Assembly: GCA_034509925.1 (NCBI GenBank)
Contig: CM067526.1
Location: 6,769,001 to 6,833,000, forward strand
DNA: 64,000 nucleotides
DNA from: Hirudinaria manillensis
Taxonomy: Eukaryota; Annelida; Clitellata; Hirudinida; Hirudinidae
Direction: 5' to 3'
Of the stretch, positions 49,253-63,181 are shown one piece after another. The stretch's first letter is position 1. Every line of letters starts with the position of its first letter. The notes under the pieces were generated by a model. The model saw nothing but the letters and a program-made list of their open reading frames with translations, made no database searches and was not told the DNA's origin. The position numbers and the translations under genes are program-made.

Positions 49253-51502
49253 GTGATTTGAGATTCTTCTAAGATTTTCAATCATTATTTGGTTTCTTTC
49301 AATTTTTTTTCTTTTTTGATAATTCCAAACAAACCAACAAACGCGTTAAAAAGGTTAATGCGAAACATCTCTTAAAGTGATTTCTCAGTCGAATACTTCA
49401 AGAATTCAAAATAATTATAAACTGGGCGAAGCATAATTAAGCCTGTCCTCGTAACGAGGTTGTAAATATAATTTACAAGCAAGCAGTGAAGAGGAATTTT
49501 GAGTGCAGGAAATAATTTCGCATTAAAGCAATAATGGCCAGTCGATCATCGGAGCTAGCAAATGGAGTTGTTGTATACACGCGTGAACACATTTTCAAAA
49601 TGGTCGCCCGCGAGATGAAACATGGCAACACTTTCAACGACACGTTACAACATCAATATATGGAGGTCGATGTTTCCTCTCCTTTCAAAGAGTCGAACCG
49701 AGAGTCGAACGTAGTTAACATTTCATGAATTCCAAGTCCAAAGAGCCGTCTGCTGTCGTAAAGTCGTAGAAAGCCTTTACCGGAAGTTGTCGGAGTTTAT
49801 TCCTCTGACGTCATCATCGTCACCTTTATTGAGGCATCCACTGTTCATCGTAAGCGTTATCATTTGTCAGCATCGCCACATCATCTCAAAAGCAAGGTAT
49901 GAGCGAGTTTCATCACCGTGAAAAGTGTAATGCATTTTAACCAAAGGACCACAAATCATCGAACATGCCATTTGTATCACGAGATCTGTGCCAAACAAAA
50001 GCTTACCCTTTTTTGCTCTCCTTCCAACTTTCAACAACAACAATAAAAACAACAACCATAATGAAAGAAAAAAACAGGCACAACATTGACTTGAAGTATT
50101 AAATGTTAATTAAAAAATAAATCAGGAAAAAACATGTCAAAAACAGCGTTCAAAAGAATGCAGACCATGGCAGACTTTTTTCTGGAAAATTGATGGAAAT
50201 AATTCTTGATCATTCCATGAATAATAAGAGAACATTTTTCATATTAATTTCCATATTTATCAGTTAATCCTTGAAATTAAGATGTTCGCTATTAAGATAT
50301 TAGGAATAATTAACTATTTATTCAAAGAATTATAAAAATATCACCGGCAAAATATCAGGAAAACGTCGAACACGCATCATTAGAAAGTGTTAATTTGTGG
50401 TAATAAAAAAATAACAACATTAAATATTTTAAATTATTATATGTTATATTTAATGTCTTATATATTTAATAATTTACTTTAGCATGTTAGTTAATACGTT
50501 AATTATTATTATAAATTATTATAATAAATTATTATAAATTATTAATAATAAACACTCACAAGTTACGAAACGTTGTACATGTTCATGTCCGACTTTCATC
50601 AAAATTCATAAAATAATTTTCAGCAATAATTGACTGATGGTCAGAAAAAATGTAATTAAAAAAATATTTTTTTCGCGAATTTCACTTTTCACAAATTTAA
50701 AAATAAACATTGAAAATTAGTATTTAAATCCACAACGTAAAATTTGTCCTTTTATGGCAATTACAATGTTTATTATAATGTTTGGTTTTATGACTGTTTA
50801 GTTATTATTATTATTATTATTCTAAAAGGTAATTTTATATTATTTTAACTTGACAGGTTGAGGATTAACCAGTTAATGTCCGTTGCGTTGCTTGCGATGT
50901 CAGATATTTTTAAATGCGTCTCGGCCATTCTATTTATTTTCATAATTATGAATAATTATATCTATATTATTTTATAATTACGTTCATAATTATTTTTTCA
51001 AGTTCCGATCATTCAATCTGCCAATTTAAATTTATTTGAATAACTTGTTAAATTTGAAAATCTGTGTACGATTGAAATGCGTCACAAAAACAAGTTTCGA
51101 AGAAGTTTTATATCATTTTATTTTTATATTAATATTAATTAATTTATAAGTTAATTTATTTAGTTTTGTTAATTTAAAAAATAATAAGAATCTTCATTAA
51201 TAAAATGTTCTAAATTCTTGTCAATTTCTTTCTAACCAGGAGATTAAAATTAAATGATCTTATTTTCTTTTGATCAAAGTTGGCAAAATATTATGCAATA
51301 AATTATTTATTATGTAGTAGTATCAAATAAATTACTATTATTTTTACCCAAAACTATTTATGGATTTTATAAGCAGTTACAAAATCATAACAAACATCAA
51401 AAATATTTCGATCTCCCAACAGAAATAATATGGGATTGTGTTTATTTCCGACTTCATTTGATTGTCTTCACGGTGGTCTCCTCATTTATCGCCCGAAGCA
51501 TC
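49253..51502. other. No gene seen; one CRE octamer
   Basis: AT-rich non-coding DNA with TGACGTCA at 49806-49813. The 64-codon frame at 49534-49728 has an ATG but no splice or family support. Confidence 0.45.
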
Positions 51503-54500
51503 ATGGCAGCAATTTTGCAGAGCAACTCAATCTACAGCTTTCTTCTTTTTTTTTTATTCTCGGTTGATGTTGACGCTGACCGGAACACTTTCAGGTGGGA
51601 AGCTTTGAAATTAAAGTATAAAACTTTAAACTGCCACACGAATGATGGCCAGGAAAACCACGCCCGGACGGCAGGTAGAAGCCAAATTGCTGCATCTCTC
51701 GAACGTCCATTCCACCTCCTTGTTCATTTCATCAAATGGGATCCGGGCGAGGATATTAAAAGTTCTTTTAAAACTCTTTATAGTTATTGCCTTAAAAATG
51801 TCCACCGTGAAATACGATTAATTGTCAATTAAAAGAAATTATAAAAAAAAAACGAGAAAAAGATTACAAGAGGAGTGAAATAATCAATTTCAACCAAGCC
51901 ACTGCCAAGTGGGATTACATGCTGAAGGTTGGAGAAAGTGTTGAGGAAGACAAATAAATAATTTATTTAAATAAATTCATTTTTTTTCCTAAAATGTAAA
52001 TGAAGCAGTTTGCAAATAAGATAGAAAATAAGCCACTAATTCTTTCTGCTTTCTTGCCGGGTTGCATTAAGAAACACTTGTTGATGGTGCTACCTCTGAT
52101 TTCCGATAATATCCGTTGCCATGGAGACGAACATCACAACAATGATCCGTAGTGACGTGTTGTTCCATCATCACTGGCCATGTTCGGAGACACTCAAACC
52201 TAATGGAATTAAACAATGCTTATCGTCATCATTTCATCAGATAATCATTTTTCTGTCAATCATTTATTATCGAATGGAGTAAATTAATATTAATAATAAA
52301 TTATGACGATTATTATTAAATTATCATAATTATTATTAATAAATTAAATTAAATGTTTAACATAAGAAACACTGTAAATACATGTATGACTTACTTAATT
52401 TGGAGATGTCGTTATTGTAAGTTAATTGTAAATTAATGCCAAGGAATAATCGACCAAACGTTAAATTCACTGAGATGATGAATGAGATACTTCATGCACC
52501 TCATATATATATATATATATATGTATATATCACTTCATACACTTCATATGCCCTATATTTTTCATATAACTCATACTTTAATACAACTCAAAGTGACGCT
52601 GTTAGGCAACGTTAAAGTGAAGTCCAAGTCACGAAAGCTTTTCTTCGTCTTCACTTCCGAATGTCATCCGCTTTTTTTTTTGGTCCATTTTTGATCTTCT
52701 CAACTTTTCAACGCACCTATTTTTGTCGAATTTAATAAATTTTAAATTTATGGTTAATTTTGGTGTCTTTTATCTCCTTTTTTATCGTGAAACAAACTGC
52801 TCTCTTGACAACGATTTAGAATTTTTCAGACCAAAAATAAGTCGTCATTCAATTTGAGGTCATTTGATTTTACGATCTACTTAAAATTTTAAATTAAAAG
52901 CGTTTTATGGCAAATATCTCTTTTCTAATATTCACTGATAATAATATGTTTATAAAAATATTTAGGACAAAACTTTATTAATTATACTATTGTGTAATTA
53001 TAATTTCACTCTGTAATTCTAAGAAACGGTAGAAGATATTGACAAATATTAATAAATAGCTCGGACAAATCATGACGAATGTTCTGAGTAAGCAGAGCCA
53101 TATTTTCCAACAAACGTTTCCATCTTTGGTCAACAAACGCGGACATTTTTCTTCTTTAAAACTGCGTGTGATGTTCTCGGAAATGAAGTTATTAATAACC
53201 ATTGATTTGCTCATGAATTTATTCATACGCTTGTTATTGCTTTACACCGATATCATCTTCCGCGTGTCTTGCAATTAAATCTCAATTCTGCTTCTTCTTC
53301 TTCACAACTTTTCTTGCCTTTTGAAAGTCGCCACCTTTTCATTGGCAGAATGAGAACAAATGACGAGGTACCTTTCCATAAACTTTCATTGAAAGCAATA
53401 TTTATCACCCAGTATCTCGTTTGTCGCTTCAAAGGAGCTTTTCCAGAGGCCTGGAAAGTTGTGAGGTCATCTTGCAAAGATTAAGACCGGCCGGATGTGA
53501 TATGGTGATTAAACATGCTAGGGTGATTACGTATGATGTGGTTATTGAACGCGGTTAAACGTGATATTGTGGCGATTAAGCGGGAAATGCGATTAAACAT
53601 GATATGGTGATTAGGGACGATAAGGTGATTATGAAACGAACATTCCTGGCATGGAAGTGCTTCTCTTTACTCACGGAGAATTTCTCTTTTAATGCGAAAT
53701 AAGTGCATATCGTGTTGAGATCCAACAAAGAATTGAGAAATTGGCATCCGATTTCAAATCTTGAAGTCACAAACTTTTACTTTATACACTTTCGAAATAA
53801 TTTGTATTCACGTGATATCCATGCAAGCAAGAAGATACAAATGATTGATGATACAGATTGATAAAGGTGTGCAGATGATTCTTTGTAATCATATTGAAAT
53901 TTAATTAAAGTCTTCCGTGGTTCAATTATCCTGATTAATGAAGCAATATTGATCATTTAGTATTAAATTCCAATTAAGATGTTGCAATCATGACCTCACA
54001 ACTTTGCAAATGAGTCAGACTTTTTATTTTTATAGATTACACTGCATTAGAACACAGAGCGACCAATCGATTCAGTCTAAAGTAGGTCAACATTCTTTAA
54101 TTGGTTGCCATGCTTCTGCGGTCATTTAATCTTTTTCAGATATTATTTTATTAACGAACGATAATTAAACATTTATTTTCTTCGATTTCCATGAATAATT
54201 ACACTGTAACGTGAATTACTGGATAAGTGATGCATATGTTACGGATTATTATGATTGATGATGAAATCGTTTCTATTCGTTAATTCATAATTCTCCTAAG
54301 GAAACACTCCTTTCCCTTATTGAGGCAAATGGATTTTTCCAGATTTCAAGAACATATCAACGACCAAAGAAAACATTTGTACACAAACTCGAAGAGACTG
54401 ACAGCTCCTGAAAGAAGCTCAAACAATCCTCCTCAGAGCCACTGTCGATGCACCTGCGTCCTGAAACCTGATCCTTGGCACAACTCGGCAAGAAGCGGAA

Positions 54501-57500
54501 GGCGTCGGAAGGACGGACCGTCGGAAAAGAAGTGGCTGGAAGAGATGACCAAGAACGAGGGAAAGTTTAACGCCGCGGAGATTTTGAGGGGGACCGCAGA
54601 GTCCTTAAATCATTCACCACCTCTCCTTCCATCATCTTCCACGTCGTCATTTCGAGTCTCAAAGACCCCTCTGACTGCCCATAAAATCGTTGGAAGCGAG
54701 TCTGAAAGCATTCAACATTCGGGAGCATCGAGCGAGACATCTGGCGACGAGGAACTCCAGCAGCAAAGACTCATTTCCAACCACTCCAACGTCGGTAATG
54801 GAAAGAGCGAAATATTTGCAGGTGAAGGTAACAACAGTTTGGAAGACGTGGAAAAGTATGCCACGTCTTTGGATTTCAGTTCCCTCCTTCAGAACAGCGA
54901 AGTCCTGAACAGGTGAGGCACAGGTGTCTTGAGAATTGATTAATTCGTCCTGAGAAAATTCAATCACAATATCCGCCGTGTGTCCAAACTCCCAATCATG
55001 CAAATGCATAGTTGTTTATGCCATATTGGCCTTGCACGGACCTATGAATAAAAGACCAACATAAGAGAGTGAAAAAAAAGTGAAAGTTTGTTTGAGAAAA
55101 AATGTATTTCAAGGATTTAAGATTTTCTTGAAAACTTCGAACGGTTTCCCGGGGGCGACATTTGTCAAAGGGAGCAAAATTTATACGTGAAGTGGCAGTC
55201 GGTTTGAATATGCAAGTGAGACTTCCAATAAATTATGACATTTCATTTCATTTACAATTAGGATTTCTAAAAAAAGGTTATACGACTTTCAACGCATACT
55301 TTTGTAAACAAATAAGACTATTAAATCGATAAAAATATATTTCAGACATTATTTAATCTGTTCAAATTGATTATGCGCTTAATTTGACAAATCGCGATTC
55401 GATTTTATTCGTCGTCATCGTCAGAGAAGCTTCAAACTCCATAATTCAAGATGTCACACATGTCATTCAATGGATGACGAAATCGTCAAACAGAAACCGT
55501 TTCAGTGATTTCCATCCTAAACGCTGAAGCCACCTGTTATTTCAATTTTCCATCGAATAGTGACACTGGGTGCATTCATTATTCATGTCTCCAGTCTCTG
55601 AGGGAGCATTTGCACCCTGGAAAATTGGTTTTTTGTCCGTTGATTCATTTAGTTATCCCACTCTCGTGCAGGTTCCTACTCACCCATTCGCATGTAGGCT
55701 TCTACTCACTCACTCTCCTACTCACTCACCCTGTCACTAACTTAGCAATACCCCAGCGCAGCGGCATCGTTTTCTGCTTTGGGAAGTCCATTTTTAAAGC
55801 AGTAGCAGGTGATTTATTGCAAGAGGAGGAGTATAGCAAAACGCGGGAAGTTGCGACAAAAAATGTGAAACTTATAAAAATTTCAGAGGACAATTTCACA
55901 GTCGAAAGCAGCGAACATCCGTTCAGTTGGGAGTTTGTCCGGCCAAGGAACTCACGGAGTGACGAGCGCTAATTCAATTTCATCTGCTGTTGCCCTTCAA
56001 AGGAATTCTGGAGCAAATGTCACAAATTAATGTCCAAACTCGAACTTCAAAAAAGCTGCTTTTAGAACCGGAAATCTTTATTTTGCATTTTCCGCAAGAA
56101 ATGCCATAAAATTCGTCTAAGTTTAACCACGTGAAAAGTGGAGAGCGCTTGATGCCGATGCTGTTTGTGATGTGAAATCGATGAGAAATAATTGCCGACA
56201 CAATTATTAACCTTATTGGTGGTACACAATAACTGCCATCGTCACAAACGCCATCATCGTCGTCCTCGTCATCATCATCATCATCATCAATAATCATGAG
56301 TCAGTGTCATTGTGACTTCTTTAATTAATTTATTAAGACTATAAATATTTTAAAGTTTCAAGCGTTCCTTCGTGGTTGCTTAATAAACAACTTGGTAATT
56401 TGTACGCTCACAATATTAATGTATTATGCTAATGTTTTATAATAATAAGCTAACCCTAACCCTAATAACAACTATAACATTAAGTTAAAATAATAACAAC
56501 AACGACATGTGTTAATGGTCATGCTAATGTTAAACTATAATATTAGTAATAACTATAACATTACGTTATAAAAATAAGCAAGTTTGAACACAACTTCCTA
56601 ACAATTGAAATTTCTCGAAAACTGTGAATTTACGAAAGTTTTAGTTAATTAATTTAATTTAATTATTAATTAATTAAATTAATAAATAAAAGGCGGAAAA
56701 TGGAAAATCATTAATTTCGCAAGGCAAAACAATAACAGCATTCGAAAGAATCCAATCAGGGAAGTTATTTGCAAAAGAACAGCTTGATTGAAATGTCATA
56801 CATTTCACTCAAGCACCCCTTTGAAGCAAGTTCCAATTTGTCACAAACCAGTCTTTTCCTATTGAATTATTTTCAACGAGGTTTATTCTTAATTTCTTTT
56901 GGAATAAATGGAGTGGTTTTTAATTGAATTAAATGTATTAACTTGAATAATCCATCATCCTTATATTTTATTTCGTTGGTTCATATTTCAGATACATCGG
57001 ACACTGGGAAGAGAATAGGTGAGCGAAGACATTTTGATGTTTCTCTGTCACGATTTGTCGTTAAAAATGTGTTTTAGACTTAAATTTTAGTGTTTTCCAA
57101 AGGGACTTAAATTCACGCACAACAACTACAACAAACGAGACTTAAATAAGCAATGAATCTTAAACGAAAGAACAACATGCTACTTTCAATTAGTTTTATT
57201 CCCTTTTAGTTATTTGTTTAATTGTTCTGTTAATTCTGTTAATAATCTGTAATATTGGTGAGAATTTTTATATCTAACATAATATTTTGTTATCGTTTTG
57301 CACTTGTAAATAAGTTCAGCAGTGGAGGAAATGCCGCAATTACAGGCACGCCCAATGTGGGATACAATGGTCTTCCTTACAAAAAGTTTCTAACAAAAGA
57401 TGAAGGCTCATTTTGAAGGCTTCCAAATATTTTTTATTCATCACAAGCCAAAGCAATTTCTTCGAACATATTTAACTTTTATCATTTTTCCAGAATTTAT

Positions 57501-58293
57501 GGCGATATTTTAATAATTTATTTTAACATTTGGACGCCATGAAATATCACAGGTGTTTCACAAAATAGTCTCCGCCTTTAATACAAAACCAGAGAAAAAA
57601 ATGCTTTCACGAAGACTCAAAAGTGTCTGAAACACAAAATTAAAAAAGAAAACGAAAAGAAATCAACCAGAATTTGAATGTTGCTAAAACTATTTTTTAT
57701 GCATTTGTCTGGCACTTGTCAAATGTCAAATTGAAAGTGGCAAAAATGTTTGACCAGCCGCTATCCTTACCTCAAGCTGAGGGACGAGATGTGCTACAGA
57801 CAACCGTGCAAGAGAGATAAAGATTGTTGCCGCCAGTACAATCTCTGTGACAAATCCGCCTTCATCTGCATTGACTGCTGGTTGGTCGTTCGAACTTTCA
57901 TATCCAGATTCGGTGACTAGAATTCATAACTTAAGAAACATTTTAAAATTTAACAAGTAATTCGCATTCGTCTTTCAGGAAATGTTAACAACTTCAGACT
58001 GAAAATTTGACGAGTTGAGAGACAAAAAAATATTGAAATTGCTTCGTAAATATCAAGAGATTACGATGATTCAAGGCAATTTTTTTTTAACGGAATTATT
58101 CCTATAGATGGCCGTATTGATTTGCAGGTATGGACAGAACTGCAAGTCAGAGAAGGACTGCTGTTTGAGATTTCCCATTTGCAGTCGGAGACAGGGCAAA
58201 CTGTCAAATTCCTCAGCAGAGCCCCTGATAGTGTCGGCAGTGGAAGGAAGATGCGTCGATAAGTTGCCGAAAGCTGAAACAGATACTCATTGA
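51503..58293 (+). CDS. Predicted secreted cysteine-rich protein with tandem C-x5-CC-x5-C motifs
   Basis: Exons 51503-51594, 54343-54912, 56992-57018, 57782-57880 and 58128-58293 join with GT-AG junctions and matching phases (2,2,2,2) to exactly 317 aa. Exon 1 encodes a signal peptide (SIYSFLLFFLFSVDVDADR). Exon 2 has a HCRCTCVLKP cluster, a basic GRRRK site that could be cut by proprotein convertases, then a Ser/Glu-rich low-complexity stretch. The last two exons carry 12 cysteines, with CKRDKDCCRQYNLC and CKSEKDCCLRFPIC as two similar units split by the intron. Such spacing recalls colipase/Dickkopf-like or knottin folds of secreted ligands and prohormones, but no family assignment is secure. 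An alternative last exon exists at 57320-57416. It converges with CCDC40. Confidence 0.6.
51833..54342. other. Intron 1 of the cysteine-rich gene (with 51595-51832); X-box present
   Basis: Non-coding, AT-rich. Contains a perfect X-box GTTGCCATGGAGAC at 52115-52128 and degenerate GTGATTAAACATGAT repeats at 53510-53640. Confidence 0.45.
52115..52128. promoter_or_regulatory. Perfect X-box (RFX site), GTTGCCATGGAGAC
   Basis: Matches RYYNYYATRRNRAC at all 14 positions. It lies in the presumed first intron of the cysteine-rich gene. Confidence 0.45.
57320..57416 (+). CDS. Alternative terminal exon of the cysteine-rich secreted gene
   Basis: After exon 56992-57018 (phase 2), the acceptor TTCAG at 57315-57319 opens a 97-base exon in frame, giving SSGGNAAITGTPNVGYNGL and ending KDEGSF, TGA. 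This isoform would be 261 aa and lack all 12 C-terminal cysteines. The phase fits exactly. Whether both ends are used needs transcript data. Confidence 0.4.
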
Positions 58294-58760
58294 AATTTTC
58301 GGTGTGTTTATGTGCTTTGGAAGAACTGGACCTGCTTCTAAAGAATACCTATTAAAAAAATTAAGAGTTCAAACCCGACTACGAGTTATTTTAAACATAA
58401 TTTACATACTTCGTCATCATTCATCCATTTTATCGAACTTTCAAGACCAATGTTCGTCGCCATCACTCGATTTTTATCCTCGTATTGCTCAAAAATTGTT
58501 TTCGAGTCGTGAACATTAACCAAATATAAATGAAAACCAGTCAAAATTGCCTTTCAATTCAAACAATTGTTTAATGTTCTAAAAGTTGCGATCCCTCATA
58601 ATAGGCTTATGTTAAAGTAATTAGAATCCCTTTTGGTCCTTATAAAGTCGTTGGAAAAACTCGAAAAGAACAAAACTCTAAAAGATATTAATTGTTGATG
58701 CCCAGTTTATGCCTTTTTCCACTCCTAAAATTCAAAAACCGATAGCAATTGAAAATTACT

Positions 58761-61700
58761 TTAAACATTTGGGGAATAATGCTTGACCCTAGAGCCGTAT
58801 ATCAGAATGGCTTTTCTGAACATTTTTCCAGCCTCTGGGAACTCTTGCATTAAATTATTCAAAATATAAAGAGTGCTTCTCATATTTTCAAGCTGTCTCT
58901 TATATTCTCCCTCTGGAGATTTCGCAGATTTCCTATATTTATTTTCTTTCAGTTGCTGGTAGCACTTCATTCTGAGTTGTCCGATGAGAGTGTCAACAAA
59001 TGCCTGAAATCGCAATAAATTTGTGATCATCTGCTACACTATCATATTAAGACATATAAAACATATTTAAAGTATTTACGTAAAGTATTTTTAAAACTAC
59101 CTTCTGTTTTTCTTCTGAAACAATTTCTATCTCAGAATCCAGCAAAGCAGATGCTTCTGCCAAATGTTTCAAGTTTGTCTGCTCAGAATTGATAGCTTCG
59201 CAGAGATTCTTGTTGTCACCAGAAAGATTGTGGAGATGAGCATTATAATCTTCAGCTTCCTGTTAACACATTTGATTACTTTGTTCATCAGATATTCATT
59301 AAGCCCTAGTGAAAGTTGAATTTCTTACCCTAGCCACTTCTTTTATTTTTCTTTTCACAGCTGTGAGTTCTCTCTTGAATGCATTTTCAGCAACTGATTG
59401 ATTCCTGGACTTCATTGCTTCACCTCTGACCATGTTTGCTTCTCGACTTCAAGAATACCTCATCTTTTTATGCATGGATTATTAACCTTGCATTTCTATG
59501 CTTCAATTGACATAGAGAACAACATTGCAAGCAAAACTTCAAAAGCACATTACTTTGCTATCAATCTCTCCATGTCTTGACACCTTTTCTCAGAATCCTT
59601 TTCAAGCTGCTGCAGTCTAACTTCCATGCGGTGGACTTCGTTCCTAACAATTTTTATTTCACTTTGCAACTCTCCATCAACGGATGTTCTAGTTTCTTGG
59701 GCCAATTGAATTTTTTTTGTCCACAGCAATTTCTGCTTCCTGTACAAATTAATAAGATTTTGCTAAATGTGAAATATGAGACATTGCTTTAATGGAAATA
59801 AGAGTTGAAAATGTAATGCATTAAACAAGGGGCTGAAAGTGTTAAAACACATTTGACGTACTCGGTTTCAATGAGAGCATTGAAGAGACATTCCCTGTCT
59901 TCCTTGGCAGATTCCAACTTGCCTTGTATTTCAATTGCTTCCCTTTCATCTTGCTTTTTGATAATTGAAAATTTACAATATTTATTTATTTACAATAATT
60001 TATCTTTTGAATACAATGATTTCACATTTAAAAAATCAAGGTTTTATCTTTCAAATATTTAATATAAAGCTCTAGGGTTTGATTGTGAAAGATTGATAAT
60101 ACAAAAATAATAGCAGAATATCTCAATTGTATAATTTCAAATTATCAAATGCATTTTAGGACTTCCTAAAAATACATACTTTGACGTTATAATTGAATTT
60201 TAAATTTAATATTTAAAAAAAATAACTTGATATTCATTATTATAGTTATTTTAAAAGTTGAAGGTTCTTCATATTAACAAATTCCAAATCCAAAGGTTTA
60301 CAATTAGATTTTAAAGATATCATAAAGGAGAAGCAACATTGATGCAATTGATAATATTATTACAAAGAACTAATTCTGATTAATTAGTTATTTGAAATTG
60401 TAGTTATTAAATTAATCTACCTTGAGAGATGCTTCAAATTCCTTGATGGACAATTTCTGATTTTTAACTAAAATGTCTCCACTGCCCTTTTCCTTGCATA
60501 TGAGTGTATTTAACTTCACTGTGTCGTGTTTCATGTCATTTATATTTTTCTCTATTTCATGCACTTCAGCATTTTGTCTGGTTAATTGTCCTGCAAGTGA
60601 ATTGATTGTTTAGAATGTTGGAAGTGAAAAATTTTCAATGTTTTTTTTGTTAATAAAACCTTCCATTCTCATTAGCTTCTGAGTGAAAATAGTAATTTCA
60701 TTTTTGCAATTTTCCATTGATTCTTCTTCTTTGCTTTTTGATTTTAGAAGCTTTACCAACTCTGCCTGATCTCTCAGCCAAAGCTGTTCAATCTGTTGGA
60801 TTTGTTCTTGAGTTGAAATTATTGATTTCTGCAGTGACTGGATTTGGAGTTCCATTGGTGTTGCATCTTTTATCTGGTAAAACATACTTGCTGTTTAATA
60901 GATTGAACAAATTGAAGAGTATAAACACTATAATTAGTAATTAATATTCACCCCTGTTTCAGAAACGTGAGAATCAATTCTTTTAGTCAAGACATCAATC
61001 TGGCTTTGCTTTCTTTCCACAAGAATGTTTCTCTGGTTTATTTCTGATTCAATCTTAGAAATGAGGTCATACTTATCTTGAACATCCACATTATATTCAT
61101 GGAGCATCTTTTCCAAGTAGTTATTTTCTATTAGAGTATGCGTTTCATCCATGGACTTTTTGGATATTTCATTCTCGGCATTAGCGATTTGATTATCCTG
61201 TTAAATAATATCATAGTTTAACCGTTTCAATTTTTAAATTTGCTCAGAAAGGCAACAAACCAATTCTTTTGTTCTGTCTCTGATTTTGTGAATCATTTTG
61301 TTGGTGTATTTTGTGGCAGCATCCAATGTGATTTGTTGCTGCATTTTCTCCATCATTCGATCTTCAATTTCAATCTTCTCCCTATGAAGCTTCTCAATAT
61401 CCTTCCTTAATTGTCCCAAAATGGCATCTTGCAGATTTCTTTCCTAGATGGGAAACTATTTGTATTTTTGGGAAAATTCAATGATCAATTGGTGTTCACA
61501 TTATTGATTTACATTAACGATCCTGCCATAGGATAGCTCAGTTTCTTGGAGGATCTTGCTTAGTTGAATGGCATGGTCTTGCTTCTCCTCGATTTCTCTT
61601 TTGAGTTGTTCTGTCTGTTTGTCAACTCTCTGGATGTCAAATTCAATCCTGGACATCAGAGACACCATGGCTTCATTCCTTTCTTGTTCCTTTTCAACCA

Positions 61701-63112
61701 TCTTCTGGAGCCCCACTTGTTCAGTTGTTAACATCTGAGAATTTTCTTCAAGCTTACTGGGAATTATTTCAAAATGCATTTTTTAATGAAAAGTCAAGCC
61801 CTAGGAATTATTCTGCATGCTTTACTTTAAGTCTTGCACCAAATGTACTGAAGCTTCTTCTCTTTTCCTGAGGGCAATCAAACTACTATTCCAATCTTGA
61901 ATTAGTTTTTTTCTTTCAGCATTGAGAGTCTGAAGCATTAAAAAATGCTACATCAATGATTAGATGATAACAATAATTAGAGTAGGATTCAATTAGTGAT
62001 TTAAGTTTTGTTATTTCATGCATACCTCGAGCTCCATCTGGGATTCGTGCTCGGCTTCTTTTGCAAGTTTCGTTTCTTGTGTTTGATCGTGGAGCTGCTT
62101 TTTCAGGACCTCCAACTCCTCAGACAGTTTGATCGCCTTCCGTGTCAGGCGCTCCACAAATAAATCCTAAATTTTGAGTTAATGAATTATAATGTGAATT
62201 GCCATGGATTTTCTTGCCCATTCAATTCTTAGACTTTCTTTTATATTTGTAAAGTAATAATATATTATAACTTATTCTTGATTGCACCGGCCACACCTGG
62301 TTTTGTTTGAGTTCTTCAGCTTTTTTCATTTCAGCTTCTGATTTTACTGCTGCTCTTTTCATTGCAGCAATATCTCCTGCTATGTTCTCCTTGGCATGTT
62401 CCAGGTAAAAGACTCTCAAATTTAGATTGTCAAGTTCTGTCTAAATAAGTTAAGAAACATTTTGCAAGAAATCTCAGAAATCAAAAAGACAAAATCTGTT
62501 GAAGCTATTGAAGCTATAAACCTGAAGTTCATTGAGTTTTGACTTCTCTTTGTTGAGATGCATTATTTTCTTCTCAAGTGTCTTTTTTAATTCAACAAAT
62601 TCAGATTCCTTTTTCTGACGTTCAACATTTTTAGTTTCCAGCATTTCATTTTGCTTCAAGAGATTTGATTGTTGTTTCAGTAGTTCCTGTTGATTGTTGT
62701 ACAACTGAACACCTATGTCTTCCCTCTCAGTCTGTTTTCTTTTCATAAGCTCATTTAATTCCTTAATTTCAATAGAAAGTTGTGTAGTTTTTTTGTCGAG
62801 CAACTCTTTAAGAGATTTCTGAAACTTTTGCATTTGAGGATGATCAGGATCCAACACCAGAAACTCATTTCCTTGTTTAATGTTCTCCTCGTCTTTCTCT
62901 TCACCATTTTCTACTTGTGAGTTTCTGTCAGATGTTTTCAGATTTTCAAAAGATTCGTTGACAGTGGAGTGAGCCTCCACTCTTTTTATCAACTTTCCTT
63001 CATTTCCGATTTTTTCTTTCGAACGTTGACTTCTGTTTGCAATTCTTTTTTTAACTTCATTTATGTCTTCATTTTCTACAACATTTAAAACAAATTCGTC
63101 GTCGTTGCTCAT
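58761..63112 (-). CDS. CCDC40: Coiled-coil domain-containing protein 40 (axonemal 96-nm ruler)
   Basis: Fourteen minus-strand exons: 62522-63112, 62297-62440, 62026-62166, 61826-61929, 61513-61756, 61261-61443, 60952-61197, 60660-60873, 60421-60590, 59862-59953, 59554-59739, 59329-59446, 59101-59259 and 58761-59003. GT-AG junctions and phases close to 944 aa. Diagnostic blocks are LVLDPDHPQMQKFQKSL near the start of the coiled coil, then NQRNILVERKQSQIDVLTKR, LLWTKKIQLAQETRTSVDGE and EVHRMEVRLQQLEKD, all colinear with vertebrate CCDC40. The acidic N-terminal extension is shorter than in mammals. With CCDC39 the protein forms the ruler that sets the 96-nm repeat and anchors inner dynein arms and the nexin-dynein regulatory complex. 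A perfect X-box lies about 70 bp upstream of the ATG, consistent with RFX control. The gene implies motile cilia or flagella. Confidence 0.97.
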
Positions 63113-63181
63113 GTTCTTGCAGAGGTTTGGCACTCGAAAATCTTCGCTAATCTCGATTGAGGTGGTGGCTCCCAGGTGCGC

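Noticed and set aside
49867..50055. Minus-strand ORF beginning MLFLLLLLKV
   Set aside because: The leucines derive from a CAACAACAACAA run and the remainder shows no motif.
54320..54342. Independent start of the exon-2 protein at ATG 54329
   Set aside because: An acceptor TTTTCCAG at 54335-54342 joins in phase to the signal-peptide exon at 51503, which gives a more sensible secreted protein. Internal initiation cannot be fully excluded.
56450..56465. TAACCCTAACCCTAAT resembling telomeric repeat
   Set aside because: Only about two and a half units, too short to call an interstitial telomere.
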